DNA of 64,000 nucleotides from assembly GCF_047511655.1 (NCBI RefSeq), contig NC_133394.1, positions 62,032,501 through 62,096,500 of the forward strand. The letters are read 5' to 3'. The notes beneath the pieces are model-generated. The model ran no database searches, was not told the DNA's origin, and saw only the letters and a list, made by a program, of their open reading frames with translations. Every line of letters begins with the position of its first letter. Within the stretch, counting starts at the first letter, position 1. The translations under genes and the position numbers were made by a program. Source of the stretch: Castor canadensis. Taxonomy: Eukaryota; Chordata; Mammalia; Rodentia; Castoridae. This document shows, piece after piece, positions 1-10,155 of this stretch.

Positions 1-182
1 GCAGAGCTGCGGAGGGTGTGTGGGGGGGGGAGGTCGGAGCTGGGCTCCAGGTCCCTGCAGGCCACCCAAGCCCGGGGGGCTCCTGGAGAAATGCAGAGAA
101 GAGGAGGGCTCCTGGTGCTCTTCCTCTGGGAGAGAGGCAGTGGGTCCTTCTGGGCAGGCCAAGTTCAGTGTTTGGGACGTTT

Positions 183-199
183 ACCCCCCCGCCCCCCCG
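183..199. other. C7-G-C7 tract, possible G-quadruplex or i-motif former
   Basis: Seven C, one G, seven C, present in every unit. A G run of nine lies at about 22-30 in unit 1 and at the matching place in other units (interrupted in unit 5). Such tracts can form quadruplex structures; this is compositional evidence only. Confidence 0.35.
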
Positions 200-271
200 T
201 GCGCCGTGCGCTGTGCAGCTGGGCTCTGGGCAGCGCTTGAAGCTGCCTTCTGACAGGCTTGTCTTTTTTAG

Positions 272-392
272 GCTCCCTGCCAGCCGCCTGAGGGAGTCCC
301 CCCTGGGGCCTTTGCCGCCCTGAGCGGCCAGGCATCTCGGGGGCGCGCAGGCGCGCGCACACGGAGGACCCGAGAACCGACCAGCCTCCCGG
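272..392 (+). other. candidate noncoding exon a in macrosatellite unit
   Basis: A pyrimidine-rich acceptor 'cttgtcttttttag' ends at 271 and a strong donor 'GG|GTGAGTGAG' follows 392, giving a 121-bp candidate exon in the CpG-rich core. The signals recur in every unit. No extended reading frame with protein-like composition runs through it, so if used it would most likely belong to a noncoding transcript. Splice-site matches alone are weak evidence. Confidence 0.3.
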
Positions 393-506
393 GTGAGTGA
401 GCAAGGGGACCCGGCCGGATGGGCTGCAGCAGCCAGGGCTTGGGGCCTCGGCGCTGTGGAGTGGGCCACTTGGGAGGAGGACGTTCGGGCAGCCGCTAGG
501 TGAGGC

Positions 507-523
507 AGCGCCACCTCCACTGG
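507..523 (-). promoter_or_regulatory. CTCF-like motif 2, gapped, in macrosatellite unit
   Basis: Reading agcgccacctccactgg, the left 10 bases fit the reverse CTCF core (RSYGCCMYCT) and the right five fit RSTGG, but two extra bases separate the halves. It lies about 100 bp from the CGG tract in the CpG-rich core and has the opposite orientation to motif 1. Weak candidate. Confidence 0.2.
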
Positions 524-607
524 GAGACCCGTGCTGGCGGGAAGGCCCCTGCACCCGCCTGGGGCGTGGCGCACCTCCCTAGCGGCCGGCCCGGAAAGGG
601 GATGGTG

Positions 608-611
<4 letters not shown>

Positions 612-635
<24 letters not shown>
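612..635 (+). repeat. CGG trinucleotide tract inside CpG-rich core, (CGG)8; length-variable across units
   Basis: Eight CGG triplets in unit 1. The same tract lies at 3781-3804 (8), 6950-6970 (7 plus CAG), 10119-10151 (11), 13297-13320 (8), 16466-16498 (11) and 19644-19676 (11). It explains the 9-bp unit-length difference. CGG tracts in CpG islands are known to be length-unstable and methylation-sensitive (FMR1 is the standard example); nothing here shows function. Confidence 0.95.
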
Positions 636-640
<5 letters not shown>

Positions 641-675
641 CAGGAGCTTCAAGGCGGCGGCTTGCCTCCGCCCAG

Positions 676-729
676 GGGTTTGTGTCAAGTCCCCCCGTTT
701 TCGGTATTCGGAAGACTGTCAACCTCCAG
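676..729 (+). other. candidate noncoding exon b (or first-exon end) in macrosatellite unit
   Basis: The donor CAG|GTGAGT at 727-735 is a near-perfect consensus. A usable acceptor 'cttgcctccgcccag' ends at 675, giving a 54-bp exon. Alternatively the donor ends a first exon that starts within the CpG-rich core and includes the CGG tract, as in FMR1-type 5' UTRs. The donor is unchanged in all seven units. Confidence 0.32.
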
Positions 730-2198
730 GTGAGTTCCCTGTCCTAGCTTGCTTGTTTGCCTGCTGGCTGGCTTTCCTGGCTTGCCTTGGCTTCGCTTGT
801 GATGGGTGCCTGGGCTCCCTGGGCTCTTGTTCCAAAGGGCAGGAGGCTTTAGTCTTGTTCGCCTTGATCTGTAGTCCCTCCGTGTTTCTAACGGGCTTGG
901 CAAGCTGGGGGAATGGTGAAACTGGCTTGACTTTGCTTCCTGGCACACTTGTGCCTTTGGATGAGGTGTGTTGGTTTGTGTGAGGGGCAGAGAAATGGGT
1001 TTGGGATCAGGGCCAGGCATTTTGTAGCTTGGCTGTGTATTCTTGCAGGGGAAGCCCTTAGACCTTTTAGGGTCGTGTTAATTTCTCCCGGACACCTTTC
1101 TTTCTTTCTTTATGCGTTTGGGTCTTTGTGTATTTCTGTAACTCGGTAGGTAGTTGTAAACGTGTTTGTGGTCCTAGGTGTATGCAGGTATGTATTCATT
1201 GACTGGGTTCTCCGAGGAAGGTTGGTTTGGTATTTTCAGGCGAGGGACTCTCCCTTTGGGCCTGGGCAGTCATGGACAGTGACCGTCCTCCCGACCACTC
1301 CGTGCTGCCTGGGAAGCTGCGGGGACAGGCGCCTGCTGCCACACGCAGCAAGTTTTCTCCTGGAGCTTAAGCTGTCAAGGTTTTGGCCTGAGACCCCTTG
1401 AACTGTGATCCTGCCTTTTGTCTGCCTTCTGGGTGTCTGGGATTCTAGGCGTGAGACCCTGCAGGGGACTTGTTGGTTTTTAGAAGGAGAGCGTTGCCCT
1501 GTAGCTCATGCCGACCTGGTAGCTGGGGTCCCCCTGTCTCAGCCCCGCAAGGGCAGGAATGACATGTGTGCGCCCTCCTCGCTGGCTTTAGGTGTGTTTT
1601 GTGCTTCGGTAGCTTAGTTTGTTACTTTGGTGTTTTTCACTGGGATAGATTGTGTGTGTAGGGTGTGGGTGTGATCCATTTTAAAAATTCTAAATCGGCC
1701 TGGCCTGTGGGGTCCACTGGTTTGACTGTCCCCCCGCCCCCTTAGGGGTCCCCTAGGGCCCGACTTAAGGCAGCGGTCTGTCCGGAAGCGTCTCTTTTCT
1801 CTTTCTCCCACGTGTATGCAGTGCAGTCAGTCCCTTCTGGCATATAGCCTTCTCTACTCACCCTCATTCACCCTCCCCCATGCCACAAGCACCCGACCAC
1901 ACACAGGCTGTACCTACTGGACAGACCTGTCTTCCTGATGAAGGTTAATGTGAGTGTACCAAGGGCTTCCTCACTGTTTCCCTGCAGGGAGTCCACCTCA
2001 CCTCTTTGTGGTCACCTCCTCACCTTGCTCTCCCTTACCCTCTGACCTCCTGCCCTGGAGTTTTCAGGACTTAGAATTCCTATGCTGCTCCTAGACTCTC
2101 CGAGCAGGGTTGTTTCTTTGAACCTTCTCCTGGATGCTCTCCTTCCTTTTTCCTTGGCCTCCCCCCTCCCTCCCCCGAGATGTCCAAACAGTGTTCTT

Positions 2199-2541
2199 TG
2201 CTTTAACTTCCTGAAGTGTGCATTTCAATTCGTTCTTCTCTAGATGTTCGTAGAATCCATTGTCACCACCGTGGAAGAAGCAGTGTGTACATTGCCGACC
2301 CCGGGCCCCAAGACCCCCTGTCCCCTGGGTATTTCAGGCTTCCAAAGGGTGTGGTTAAATGGTACTTTTCCTTAGTTCCCCCAGTGTGCGTGTCAATTCG
2401 TCCTTCCCTGGACTTTGGTAGTGGAAACCATCCTGAAGAAGCAGTGAAGGTACATTTGAGTCATGGTGCCCCAAGCCCCCTGCCCTCTCCCCGCCAGACT
2501 AGCAGACACCATGAGCTCTTGGTATTTCTGACTTCCTACAG
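2199..2541 (+). repeat. internal diverged tandem duplication inside the unit
   Basis: Two related segments lie side by side, about 2199-2349 and 2367-2541. They share 'agtgtgc.t.tcaattcgt.cttc', then a 'gtag' spaced similarly, 'gaagaagcagtg', 'gccccaag', runs of C, and 'ggtatttc...cttcc'. The offset is 168 bp at the start and about 193 bp at the end because the second copy is longer in its middle. Both copies occur in every complete unit, so the duplication predates array amplification. Confidence 0.7.
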
Positions 2542-2645
2542 CGGCAGGGGGTCCTTGTGGCCCTGCAGGGTTGTAAAGTAGGGAAGCCTTAGAGTAGGTG
2601 GCCACGCCTTGGTGAACTCATGTGTTTGTCTGGTTTTGCATGCAG

Positions 2646-2770
2646 GGATGGGGTTGCGTGGTTGGCAAGACGTGGTAAGAAGCATCACTCGGAGGCCCGT
2701 TTCAGCTAGAAGAAGTTTTATTTCACTACACTCGCATGACTTCCTTCATCAGGCATGGATCTGCTCTAAG
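2646..2770 (+). other. candidate noncoding exon c in macrosatellite unit
   Basis: The acceptor 'ctggttttgcatgcag' ends at 2645. The donor AAG|GTGAGG follows 2770, with an alternative donor GTG|GTAAGA after 2674. The 125-bp interval is preserved in all complete units. Together with candidate exons a and b it could be spliced within a unit or from unit to unit. No transcript evidence is available here. Confidence 0.27.
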
Positions 2771-3143
2771 GTGAGGTGGGGACGGTGGGGATCTCCTGGA
2801 GTGTAGCTTGGAGGTGCTGGGAGCAAAGAGGAGGAGAGGATTGGAAAATGTCCAGGGAGTGTGGGGGACGCTTGGAAAGAATGAGTGGTGCAATTTTGAA
2901 AACTTAGGGGAGACCAACGCTTTGGGGGAGGAGGGCAGGGCTGAGCAGGTTCCCTGGCTGGTGGGTTCCAGTGAGCTGAGGCAGGTGCCCTGGCCCTGAT
3001 CTGTGAAGTGCTGTGTTTGTGCATAGCAGACAGAGGCAGTTTTGGGCAAAGGATCCCACCAAGCCTTCCTCCCAGCTTCCTGGGCTGGCCCGGGCTGTTG
3101 AGGGAGGGCAGGGCTGGTGGGGGTGGGTCAGGGGAGTGGATGG

Positions 3144-3158
3144 CCAGCAGGTGGAGGG
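3144..3158 (+). promoter_or_regulatory. CTCF-like motif 1 in macrosatellite unit
   Basis: The 15-mer ccagcaggtggaggg matches the CTCF core consensus CCASYAGRKGGCRSY at 13 of 15 positions; the mismatches are A for C at position 12 and G for Y at position 15. It sits about 25 bp before the unit start landmark and recurs in every unit junction. CTCF binding is a known property of the DXZ4 macrosatellite; here it is only a sequence match. Confidence 0.4.
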
Positions 3159-3169
3159 AGGTGGGCCCT

Positions 3170-3776
3170 GCAGAGCTGCGGAGGGTGTGTGGGGGGGGGA
3201 GGTCGGAGCTGGGCTCCAGGTCCCTGCAGGCCACCCAAGCCCGGGGGGCTCCTGGAGAAATGCAGAGAAGAGGAGGGCTCCTGGTGCTCTTCCTCTGGGA
3301 GAGAGGCAGTGGGTCCTTCTGGGCAGGCCAAGTTCAGTGTTTGGGACGTTTACCCCCCCGCCCCCCCGTGCGCCGTGCGCTGTGCAGCTGGGCTCTGGGC
3401 AGCGCTTGAAGCTGCCTTCTGACAGGCTTGTCTTTTTTAGGCTCCCTGCCAGCCGCCTGAGGGAGTCCCCCCTGGGGCCTTTGCCGCCCTGAGCGGCCAG
3501 GCATCTCGGGGGCGCGCAGGCGCGCGCACACGGAGGACCCGAGAACCGACCAGCCTCCCGGGTGAGTGAGCAAGGGGACCCGGCCGGATGGGCTGCAGCA
3601 GCCAGGGCTTGGGGCCTCGGCGCTGTGGAGTGGGCCACTTGGGAGGAGGACGTTCGGGCAGCCGCTAGGTGAGGCAGCGCCACCTCCACTGGGAGACCCG
3701 TGCTGGCGGGAAGGCCCCTGCACCCGCCTGGGGCGTGGCGCACCTCCCTAGCGGCCGGCCCGGAAAGGGGATGGTG

Positions 3777-3809
<33 letters not shown>

Positions 3810-6338
3810 CAGGAGCTTCAAGGCGGCGGCTTGCCTCCGCCCAGGGGTTTGTGTCAAGTCCCCCCGTTTTCGGTATTCGGAAGACTGTCAACCTCCAGGT
3901 GAGTTCCCTGTCCTAGCTTGCTTGTTTGCCTGCTGGCTGGCTTTCCTGGCTTGCCTTGGCTTCGCTTGTGATGGGTGCCTGGGCTCCCTGGGCTCTTGTT
4001 CCAAAGGGCAGGAGGCTTTAGTCTTGTTCGCCTTGATCTGTAGTCCGTCCGTGTTTCTAACGGGCTTGGCAAGCTGGGGGAATGGTGAAACTGGCTTGAC
4101 TTTGCTTCCTGGCACACTTGTGCCTTTGGATGAGGTGTGTTGGTTTGTGTGAGGGGCAGAGAAATGGGTTTGGGATCAGGGCCAGGCATTTTGTAGCTTG
4201 GCTGTGTATTCTTGCAGGGGAAGCCCTTAGACCTTTTAGGGTCGTGTTAATTTCTCCCGGACACCTTTCTTTCTTTCTTTATGCGTTTGGGTCTTTGTGT
4301 ATTTCTGTAACTCGGTAGGTAGTTGTAAACGTGTTTGTGGTCCTAGGTGTATGCAGGTATGTATTCATTGACTGGGTTCTCCGAGGAAGGTTGGTTTGGT
4401 ATTTTCAGGCGAGGGACTCTCCCTTTGGGCCTGGGCAGTCATGGACAGTGACCGTCCTCCCGACCACTCCGTGCTGCCTGGGAAGCTGCGGGGACAGGCG
4501 CCTGCTGCCACACGCAGCAAGTTTTCTCCTGGAGCTTAAGCTGTCAAGGTTTTGGCCTGAGACCCCTTGAACTGTGATCCTGCCTTTTGTCTGCCTTCTG
4601 GGTGTCTGGGATTCTAGGCGTGAGACCCTGCAGGGGACTTGTTGGTTTTTAGAAGGAGAGCGTTGCCCTGTAGCTCATGCCGACCTGGTAGCTGGGGTCC
4701 CCCTGTCTCAGCCCCGCAAGGGCAGGAATGACATGTGTGCGCCCTCCTCGCTGGCTTTAGGTGTGTTTTGTGCTTCGGTAGCTTAGTTTGTTACTTTGGT
4801 GTTTTTCACTGGGATAGATTGTGTGTGTAGGGTGTGGGTGTGATCCATTTTAAAAATTCTAAATCGGCCTGGCCTGTGGGGTCCACTGGTTTGACTGTCC
4901 CCCCGCCCCCTTAGGGGTCCCCTAGGGCCCGACTTAAGGCAGCGGTCTGTCCGGAAGCGTCTCTTTTCTCTTTCTCCCACGTGTATGCAGTGCAGTCAGT
5001 CCCTTCTGGCATATAGCCTTCTCTACTCACCCTCATTCACCCTCCCCCATGCCACAAGCACCCGACCACACACAGGCTGTACCTACTGGACAGACCTGTC
5101 TTCCTGATGAAGGTTAATGTGAGTGTACCAAGGGCTTCCTCACTGTTTCCCTGCAGGGAGTCCACCTCACCTCTTTGTGGTCACCTCCTCACCTTGCTCT
5201 CCCTTACCCTCTGACCTCCTGCCCTGGAGTTTTCAGGACTTAGAATTCCTATGCTGCTCCTAGACTCTCCGAGCAGGGTTGTTTCTTTGAACCTTCTCCT
5301 GGATGCTCTCCTTCCTTTTTCCTTGGCCTCCCCCCTCCCTCCCCCGAGATGTCCAAACAGTGTTCTTTGCTTTAACTTCCTGAAGTGTGCATTTCAATTC
5401 GTTCTTCTCTAGATGTTCGTAGAATCCATTGTCACCACCGTGGAAGAAGCAGTGTGTACATTGCCGACCCCGGGCCCCAAGACCCCCTGTCCCCTGGGTA
5501 TTTCAGGCTTCCAAAGGGTGTGGTTAAATGGTACTTTTCCTTAGTTCCCCCAGTGTGCGTGTCAATTCGTCCTTCCCTGGACTTTGTTAGTGGAAACCAT
5601 CCTGAAGAAGCAGTGAAGGTACATTTGAGTCATGGTGCCCCAAGCCCCCTGCCCTCTCCCCGCCAGACTAGCAGACACCATGAGCTCTTGGTATTTCTGA
5701 CTTCCTACAGCGGCAGGGGGTCCTTGTGGCCCTGCAGGGTTGTAAAGTAGGGAAGCCTTAGAGTAGGTGGCCACGCCTTGGTGAACTCATGTGTTTGTCT
5801 GGTTTTGCATGCAGGGATGGGGTTGCGTGGTTGGCAAGACGTGGTAAGAAGCATCACTCGGAGGCCCGTTTCAGCTAGAAGAAGTTTTATTTCACTACAC
5901 TCGGATGACTTCCTTCATCAGGCATGGATCTGCTCTAAGGTGAGGTGGGGACGGTGGGGATCTCCTGGAGTGTAGCTTGGAGGTGCTGGGAGCAAAGAGG
6001 AGGAGAGGATTGGAAAATGTCCAGGGAGTGTGGGGGACGCTTGGAAAGAATGAGTGGTGCAATTTTGAAAACTTAGGGGAGACCAACGCTTTGGGGGAGG
6101 AGGGCAGGGCTGAGCAGGTTCCCTGGCTGGTGGGTTCCAGTGAGCTGAGGCAGGTGCCCTGGCCCTGATCTGTGAAGTGCTGTGTTTGTGCATAGCAGAC
6201 AGAGGCAGTTTTGGGCAAAGGATCCCACCAAGCCTTCCTCCCAGCTTCCTGGGCTGGCCCGGGCTGTTGAGGGAGGGCAGGGCTGGTGGGGGTGGGTCAG
6301 GGGAGTGGATGGCCAGCAGGTGGAGGGAGGTGGGCCCT
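3170..6338. repeat. macrosatellite unit 2 (type A)
   Basis: Complete 3169-bp unit with (CGG)8 at 3781-3804 and type A marker bases. A private change reads 'ctttgttag' near 5584-5590 where the other units read 'ctttggtag'. Confidence 0.95.
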
Positions 6339-9300
6339 GCAGAGCTGCGGAGGGTGTGTGGGGGGGGGAGGTCGGAGCTGGGCTCCAGGTCCCTGCAGGC
6401 CACCCAAGCCCGGGGGGCTCCTGGAGAAATGCAGAGAAGAGGAGGGCTCCTGGTGCTCTTCCTCTGGGAGAGAGGCAGTGGGTCCTTCTGGGCAGGCCAA
6501 GTTCAGTGTTTGGGACGTTTACCCCCCCGCCCCCCCGTGCGCCGTGCGCTGTGCAGCTGGGCTCTGGGCAGCGCTTGAAGCTGCCTTCTGACAGGCTTGT
6601 CTTTTTTAGGCTCCCTGCCAGCCGCCTGAGGGAGTCCCCCCTGGGGCCTTTGCCGCCCTGAGCGGCCAGGCATCTCGGGGGCGCGCAGGCGCGCGCACAC
6701 GGAGGACCCGAGAACCGACCAGCCTCCCGGGTGAGTGAGCAAGGGGACCCGGCCGGATGGGCTGCAGCAGCCAGGGCTTGGGGCCTCGGCGCTGTGGAGT
6801 GGGCCACTTGGGAGGAGGACGTTCGGGCAGCCGCTAGGTGAGGCAGCGCCACCTCCACTGGGAGACCCGTGCTGACAGGAAGGCCCCTGCACCCGCCTGG
6901 GGCGTGGCGCACCTCCCTAGCGGCCGGCCCGGAAAGGGGATGGTGGCGTCGGCGGCGGCGGCGGCGGCGGCAGCGAGGCAGGAGCTTCAAGGCGGCGGCT
7001 TGCCTCAGCCCAGGGGTTTGTGTCAAGTCCCCCCGTTTTCGGTATTCGGAAGACTGTCAACCTCCAGGTGAGTTCCCTGTCCTAGCTTGCTTGTTTGCCT
7101 GCTGGCTGGCTTTCCTGGCTTGCCTTGGCTTCGCTTGTGATGGGTGCCTGGGCTCCCTGGGCTCTTGTTCCAAAGGGCAGGAGGCTTTAGTCTTGTTCGC
7201 CTTGATCTGTAGTCCGTCCGTGTTTCTAACGGGCTTGGCAAGCTGGGGGAATGGTGAAACTGGCTTGACTTTGCTTCCTGGCACACTTGTGCCTTTGGAT
7301 GAGGTGTGTTGGTTTGTGTGAGGGGCAGAGAAATGGGTTTGGGATCAGGGCCAGGCATTTTGTAGCTTGGCTGTGTATTCTTGCAGGGGAAGCCCTTAGA
7401 CCTTTTAGGGTCGTGTTAATTTCTCCCGGACACCTTTCTTTCTTTCTTTATGCGTTTGGGTCTTTGTGTATTTCTGTAACTCGGTAGGTAGTTGTAAACG
7501 TGTTTGTGGTCCTAGGTGTATGCAGGTATGTATTCATTGACTGGGTTCTCCGAGGAAGGTTGGTTTGGTATTTTCAGGCGAGGGACTCTCCCTTTGGGCC
7601 TGGGCAGTCATGGACAGTGACCGTCCTCCCGACCACTCCGTGCTGCCTGGGAAGCTGCGGGGACAGGCGCCTGCTGCCACACGCAGCAAGTTTTCTCCTG
7701 GAGCTTAAGCTGTCAAGGTTTTGGCCTGAGACCCCTTGAACTGTGATCCTGCCTTTTGTCTGCCTTCTGGGTGTCTGGGATTCTAGGCGTGAGACCCTGC
7801 AGGGGACTTGTTGGTTTTTAGAAGGAGAGCGTTGCCCTGTAGCTCATGCCGACCTGGTAGCTGGGGTCCCCCTGTCTCAGCCCCGCAAGGGCAGGAATGA
7901 CATGTGTGCGCCCTCCTCGCTGGCTTTAGGTGTGTTTTGTGCTTCGGTAGCTTAGTTTGTTACTTTGGTGTTTTTCACTGGGATAGATTGTGTGTGTAGG
8001 GTGTGGGTGTGATCCATTTTAAAAATTCTAAATCGGCCTGGCCTGTGGGGTCCACTGGTTTGACTGTCCCCCCGCCCCCTTAGGGGTCCCCTAGGGCCCG
8101 ACTTAAGGCAGCGGTCTGTCCGGAAGCGTCTCTTTTCTCTTTCTCCCACGTGTATGCAGTGCAGTCAGTCCCTTCTGGCATATAGCCTTCTCTACTCACC
8201 CTCATTCACCCTCCCCCATGCCACAAGCACCCGACCACACACAGGCTGTACCTACTGGACAGACCTGTCTTCCTGATGAAGGTTAATGTGAGTGTACCAA
8301 GGGCTTCCTCACTGTTTCCCTGCAGGGAGTCCACCTCACCTCTTTGTGGTCACCTCCTCACCTTGCTCTCCCTTACCCTCTGACCTCCTGCCCTGGAGTT
8401 TTCAGGACTTAGAATTCCTATGCTGCTCCTAGACTCTCCGAGCAGGGTTGTTTCTTTGAACCTTCTCCTGGATGCTCTCCTTCCTTTTTCCTTGGCCTCC
8501 CCCCTCCCTCCCCCGAGATGTCCAAACAGTGTTCTTTGCTTTAACTTCCTGAAGTGTGCATTTCAATTCGTTCTTCTCTAGATGTTCGTAGAATCCATTG
8601 TCACCACCGTGGAAGAAGCAGTGTGTACATTGCCGACCCCGGGCCCCAAGACCCCCTGTCCCCTGGGTATTTCAGGCTTCCAAAGGGTGTGGTTAAATGG
8701 TACTTTACCTTAGTTCCCCCAGTGTGCGTGTCAATTCGTCCTTCCCTGGACTTTGGTAGTGGAAACCATCCTGAAGAAGCAGTGAAGGTACATTTGAGTC
8801 ATGGTGCCCCAAGCCCCCTGCCCTCTCCCCGCCAGACTAGCAGACACCATGAGCTCTTGGTATTTCTGACTTCCTACAGCGGCAGGGGGTCCTTGTGGCC
8901 CTGCAGGGTTGTAAAGTAGGGAAGCCTTAGAGTAGGTGGCCACGCCTTGGTGAACTCATGTGTTTGTCTGGTTTTGCATGCAGGGATGGGGTTGCGTGGT
9001 TGGCAAGACGTGGTAAGAAGCATCACTCGGAGGCCCGTTTCAGCTAGAAGAAGTTTTATTTCACTACACTCGGATGACTTCCTTCATCAGGCATGGATCT
9101 GCTCTAAGGTGAGGTGGGGACGGTGGGGATCTCCTGGAGTGTAGCTTGGAGGTGCTGGGAGCAAAGAGGAGGAGAGGATTGGAAAATGTCCAGGGAGTGT
9201 GGCGGACGCTTGGAAAGAATGAGTGGTGCAATTTTGAAAACTTAGGGGAGACCAACGCTTTGGGGGAGGAGGGCAGGGCTGAGCAGGTTCCCTGGCTGGT

Positions 9301-9507
9301 GGGTTCCAGTGAGCTGAGGCAGGTGCCCTGGCCCTGATCTGTGAAGTGCTGTGTTTGTGCATAGCAGACAGAGGCAGTTTTGGGCAAAGGATCCCACCAA
9401 GCCTTCCTCCCAGCTTCCTGGGCTGGCCCGGGCTGTTGAGGGAGGGCAGGGCTGGTGGGGGTGGGTCAGGGGAGTGGATGGCCAGCAGGTGGAGGGAGGT
9501 GGGCCCT
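6339..9507. repeat. macrosatellite unit 3 (type A, locally mutated; 3' end carries the first B marker)
   Basis: Complete 3169-bp unit. The CGG tract at 6950-6970 is (CGG)7 followed by a CAG interruption. Further private changes lie within about 150 bp of it: 'gctgacagga' near 6871-6880 in place of 'gctggcggga', and 'cctcagccc' in place of 'cctccgccc' just after the tract. Another private change gives 'tactttacc' near 8701. Its 3' end has C at 9203, the first marker of the B block that continues into unit 4. Confidence 0.94.
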
Positions 9508-10118
9508 GCAGAGCTGCGGAGGGTGTGTGGGGGGGGGAGGTCGGAGCTGGGCTCCAGGTCCCTGCAGGCCACCCAAGCCCGGGGGGCTCCTGGAGAAATG
9601 CAGAGAAGAGGAGGGCTCCTGGTGCTCTTCCTCTGGGAGAGAGGCAGTGGGTCCTTCTGGGCAGGCCAAGTTCAGTGTTTGGGACGTTTACCCCCCCGCC
9701 CCCCCGTGCGCCGTGCGCTGTGCAGCTGGGCTCTGGGCAGCGCTTGAAGCTGCCTTCTGACAGGCTTGTCTTTTTTAGGCTCCCTGCCAGCCACCTGAGG
9801 GAGTCCCCCCTGGGGCCTTTGCCGCCCTGAGCGGCCAGGCATCTCGGGGGCGCGCAGGCGCGCGCACACGGAGGACCCGAGAACCGACCAGCCTCCCGGG
9901 TGAGTGAGCAAGGGGACCCGGCCGGATGGGCTGCAGCAGCCAGGGCTTGGGGCCTCGGCGCTGTGGAGTGGGCCACTTGGGAGGAGGACGTTCGGGCAGC
10001 CGCTAGGTGAGGCAGCGCCACCTCCACTGGGAGACCCGTGCTGGCGGGAAGGCCCCTGCACCCGCCTGGGGCGTGGCGCACCTCCCTAGCGGCCGGCCCG
10101 GAAAGGGGATGGTGGCGT

Positions 10119-10155
<37 letters not shown>

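Larger units (their letters stand above)
240..735. promoter_or_regulatory. CpG-island-like core of the macrosatellite unit
   Basis: This half kilobase is visibly dense in CpG. It contains 'ggggcgcgcaggcgcgcgc' near 341-359, a GC-box-like 'ggggcgtgg' near 562-570, the CGG tract and two strong splice donors. The rest of the unit has far fewer CpGs. The same core recurs in each unit at the unit offset. CpG islands usually mark promoters in mammals, so a repeated promoter is a reasonable inference, but no TATA box or initiator was identified with confidence and strand is not proven. Confidence 0.5.
1..3169. repeat. macrosatellite unit 1 (type A)
   Basis: Complete 3169-bp unit with (CGG)8. Type A at all five linked marker bases: 286 G, 766 G, 794 C, 1164 G and 2865 G. 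Private differences include C at the 'gtccctccg' site near 867 (others read 'gtccgtccg') and C at 2735 ('ctcgcatgac' instead of 'ctcggatgac'). It is used here as the reference for sub-unit features. Confidence 0.95.

Noticed and set aside
531..983. Forward ORF of 150 codons with polyarginine then a hydrophobic Cys/Leu-rich tail
   Set aside because: Low-complexity translation through the CGG tract and two strong splice donors; no family resemblance, and overlapping ORFs in other frames are equally long.
1930..1960. Possible box C/D snoRNA ('cctgatgaagg')
   Set aside because: The first base of box C is wrong and I found no matching box D with a terminal stem.
2904..3857. Long reverse-strand ORF (317 codons, 320 in other units) with a polyarginine run, repeated in each unit junction
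   Set aside because: It spans the unit boundary in GC-rich DNA where stops are rare, is rich in Arg, Pro, Ser and Ala without domain, and crosses the CGG tract. Its conservation only reflects unit identity. No homeobox or other family is recognisable.
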